From Spirochaetota bacterium (GTDB taxonomy: Bacteria > Spirochaetota > Spirochaetia > Treponematales > UBA12059), in assembly GCA_029547205.1 (NCBI GenBank), contig JAKPPT010000070.1:1-64000 (forward strand): a stretch of 64,000 nucleotides of DNA, read 5' to 3'. The notes beneath the pieces were generated by a model. The model worked only from the letters and a program-made list of their open reading frames with translations, did not search any database and had not been told where the DNA came from. Both the position numbers and the translations under genes were made by a program. The first letter of the stretch is position 1, and every line of letters starts with the position of its first letter. Positions 62,425 through 64,000 of the stretch are shown one piece after another.

Positions 62425-62928
62425 ATGAATATTGACATGAAAAAAGTCCCTTTTTATCTAAATTCTAATACTTACGAAGAATCTTGCTGTTATGCATTTA
62501 TTGATGAAGTATTTCATTCATTTACAGAAATGGTGAAATATAAAAATTCATATATTCCTAAAGATTATTTTTTTCTAGGTAGACCTTCCCCATTTGTCTT
62601 TGAAGGATTCTTTTTACATGGTTTTTTTCATTCATTTTTTGAATATAAAACTCATTATGAATATTACGATAAAATGCCTAAAGAATATTCTGTTAAGAAA
62701 GATAATATTGTAGTTTTTCCTTTTTTTACAGACCTTATTGCAGAAAATGAGAGACTTTACTTTTTTTGTGGTATTCCAGTTCGTACTGTAGATTTTGGAG
62801 TTAAACTTTTTAATAAATATTACAATTCTTTAAATAATTACGATGATTGCCTTAAATTTTATAACCAATATTTTTCTAACGATATTATCGATAATAATCT
62901 TTTCTTTGAAGATATATTAAAAATATAA
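62425..62928 (+). CDS. Hypothetical protein, AT-rich
   Basis: A 167-residue soluble protein rich in Phe and Tyr. The ATG at 62425 has AAGGAGG at ideal spacing; upstream codons are less likely. An internal part (FEGFFLHGFFHSFFEYKTHYEYYDKMPKEY) gives no known family. It might be an immunity-type or phage-like protein. It is next to an IS remnant, and a broken reading frame follows it. Confidence 0.5.
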   Translation: MNIDMKKVPFYLNSNTYEESCCYAFIDEVFHSFTEMVKYKNSYIPKDYFFLGRPSPFVFEGFFLHGFFHSFFEYKTHYEYYDKMPKEYSVKKDNIVVFPFFTDLIAENERLYFFCGIPVRTVDFGVKLFNKYYNSLNNYDDCLKFYNQYFSNDIIDNNLFFEDILKI

Positions 62929-62945
62929 TTATAGGAGTGGCCATT

Positions 62946-63012
62946 ATGAATAAACTTTTTAAGAAAAATTTGAAAATAAGTATGATAATGTAATTTTAAA
63001 TGCATTAGAAAT
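62946..63012 (+). pseudogene. Start of a gene cut off by an IS3-type element
   Basis: After TAGGAGTGGCC an ATG opens MNKLFKKN, but a one-base shift in an A-run is needed to continue as KFENKYDNVILNALEIY. The sequence then reaches the IS remnant at about 63012 and ends. It was probably the second gene of an operon with the 167-residue protein. Confidence 0.4.
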
Positions 63013-63014
63013 AT

Positions 63015-63420
63015 ACTGCGCACTTTTGTCAACACTCGTTTTGCAGGTAGTTTAAGGTGTACTACGCCACTGATATAGCCAAGCCAACGGCATGGAATGA
63101 TTCATACATTTCATCTGGAGTTCGATACTCAAGACTTTGATGAAAGCGCTCTTCGTTGTAGAACCTGAAATACTCTGCTATGCCTGCTTTAAGCTCCTTT
63201 ACTGTTTCGTAGTGTTTGATGTAGATGTTCTTATGCTTTAATGACCGCCAAAGCCGTTCAATATAGATGTTATCCAAAGCATGATTTTTGCATTGAAAGC
63301 TTTATCAAAACTCTGTCTCTTGTTCATTGTTTTCACCACCTTTAGTATAGTGGTTTTTCCACCTTATTCCTACTACAAATTGTGTCCAGAATTTTGGGCT
63401 TAGTATATATTTCTATGAAA
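63015..63420 (-). mobile_element. IS3-family transposase C-terminal remnant
   Basis: The minus-strand frame at 63062-63277 gives the end of the DDE integrase domain: LDNIYIERLWRSLKHKNIY contains the last catalytic Glu, then FYNEERFHQSLEYRTPDEMY. The preceding catalytic Asp residues are missing. The rest to 63420 is short non-coding sequence with CTATACTAAAGGTGG-type text. The ends of the element cannot be fixed. Confidence 0.75.
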
Positions 63421-63614
63421 AATATGTATAAATCTTATAACCAAAATTTCAACAACTTATTTAAAACGGTGCATTTTCTGATGGAAATTTTACAGGTGAT
63501 ATGTTAAATACTCATTTTTTTTCTTAATCTTCCGAATTTTAAAAGAGCAATTACTGATAGTTGCTCTGCAAAAAAGCAGCACTTAGTATTGAGATTGATT
63601 TACAGGATTTCCGA
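63421..63614. other. Gap with a small hairpin before the secreted-protein gene
   Basis: AGAGCAA pairs with TTGCTCT at 63544-63568. On the minus strand it is followed by TTTTAAAA, so it might be a weak terminator. Nothing else is recognised. Confidence 0.3.
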
Positions 63615-64000
63615 ATGAAACGCACTATACTTTTTTTGCTTATTGTCATGAGCGCTATACCTCTGCTGTTTTCTTTTGATGTTCCTTCTGTCAGTATGCA
63701 TGTTTATGTTTCGGAATTGCAAACTGCACAGGCACCATCCATTCTGGAAAACCATATCATCTTTTCTGTTAAAGGTGTATATCGTTCAGTCGGTATAGCT
63801 TTTTCGCATGAAAAATGGTCAAAAACGTATTACTTTGAAAAAAACAAATATGGAATTTTTTTCTTTATCTATCCTATCCCTCTGGAAACTGCGAGTCCTT
63901 TACAATATAGATTAGTAATTGATGGTGTTTGGTGTAAAGATAGTTCAAACCCTGAATGCTATAAAGATTTTAATACCGGCATCGAGTTTTCGTTGGTTAA
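63615..64000 (+). CDS. Secreted protein with CBM48/E-set-like domain, 5' part
   Basis: The ATG at 63615 starts a signal peptide (MKRTILFLLIVMSAIPLLFS) and the frame is open to the right edge. About 128 residues are visible. The segment YRLVIDGVWCKDSSNPECY resembles the carbohydrate-binding E-set (CBM48) pattern in which a strand ending in DG-W is followed by D-NP. It is probably a periplasmic or membrane protein; the C-terminal part is outside the window. Confidence 0.65.
   Translation, partial: MKRTILFLLIVMSAIPLLFSFDVPSVSMHVYVSELQTAQAPSILENHIIFSVKGVYRSVGIAFSHEKWSKTYYFEKNKYGIFFFIYPIPLETASPLQYRLVIDGVWCKDSSNPECYKDFNTGIEFSLV

Overview
The window is a piece of a spirochaete chromosome, most likely from a Treponema-like member of the Spirochaetales. 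Supporting evidence is a class B periplasmic flagellin (FlaB) behind a sigma-28 promoter, the treponemal chemotaxis order cheA - cheW/cheR fusion - cheX - cheY, a MurA with the Asp-for-Cys active-site change, and several large TPR membrane proteins. No rRNA genes are present.

Layout. 0-3.7 kb: the S10 ribosomal protein operon on the minus strand, behind a clear promoter. 4.3-11 kb: a two-gene PLD-nuclease/helicase plus Eco57I-like methyltransferase defence candidate, followed by transposon debris. 12.3-14 kb: an O2/NO sensor-like DUF438-hemerythrin-PAS protein and a cupin. 14-17.5 kb: a binding protein, a P-loop-less AAA+ protein and an unknown partner. 17.5-25 kb: tRNA-Pro, an MFS transporter, an Mrp ATPase, tRNA-Val, an MBL hydrolase and Sua5, separated by long repeat tracts. 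25-39 kb: cell envelope genes (lytic transglycosylase, LysM protein), the chemotaxis operon, an RsbU-type phosphatase and pyrC. 39-47.9 kb: DUF1848, a REP-associated transposase (RAYT), flaB, tatD and dus. 47.9-51.65 kb: an inserted island with a second restriction-modification set and a decayed serine recombinase of the type common in candidate-phyla bacteria. It lies against a four-gene tRNA cluster (Ser, Ser, Arg, Ser). 52-62.2 kb: TPR membrane proteins, murA and formate-tetrahydrofolate ligase. 62.4-64 kb: an unknown gene, an IS3 fragment and the start of a secreted protein.

The most striking signal is a highly iterated short palindrome, ACACCTGGTACCAGGTGT (usually as the half plus core ACACCTGGTACC). 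It fills nearly every intergenic gap to the right of 17.6 kb and has also entered protein-coding genes in frame: sua5, slt, lysM, dus, murA, DUF1848 and two TPR proteins. All six reading frames of the element are free of stops, and it is read as TPGT, VPGV, YQV or TWY. About 70 copies are visible by eye. One RAYT transposase gene sits among the copies and is a plausible mobiliser. The ribosomal operon is free of them.

A second dispersed element is a ~147 bp MITE, present in four copies. It has ~20 bp inverted ends, and two copies keep flanking target duplications. One copy sits inside an IS256-type transposase remnant and another inside the tandem repeats.
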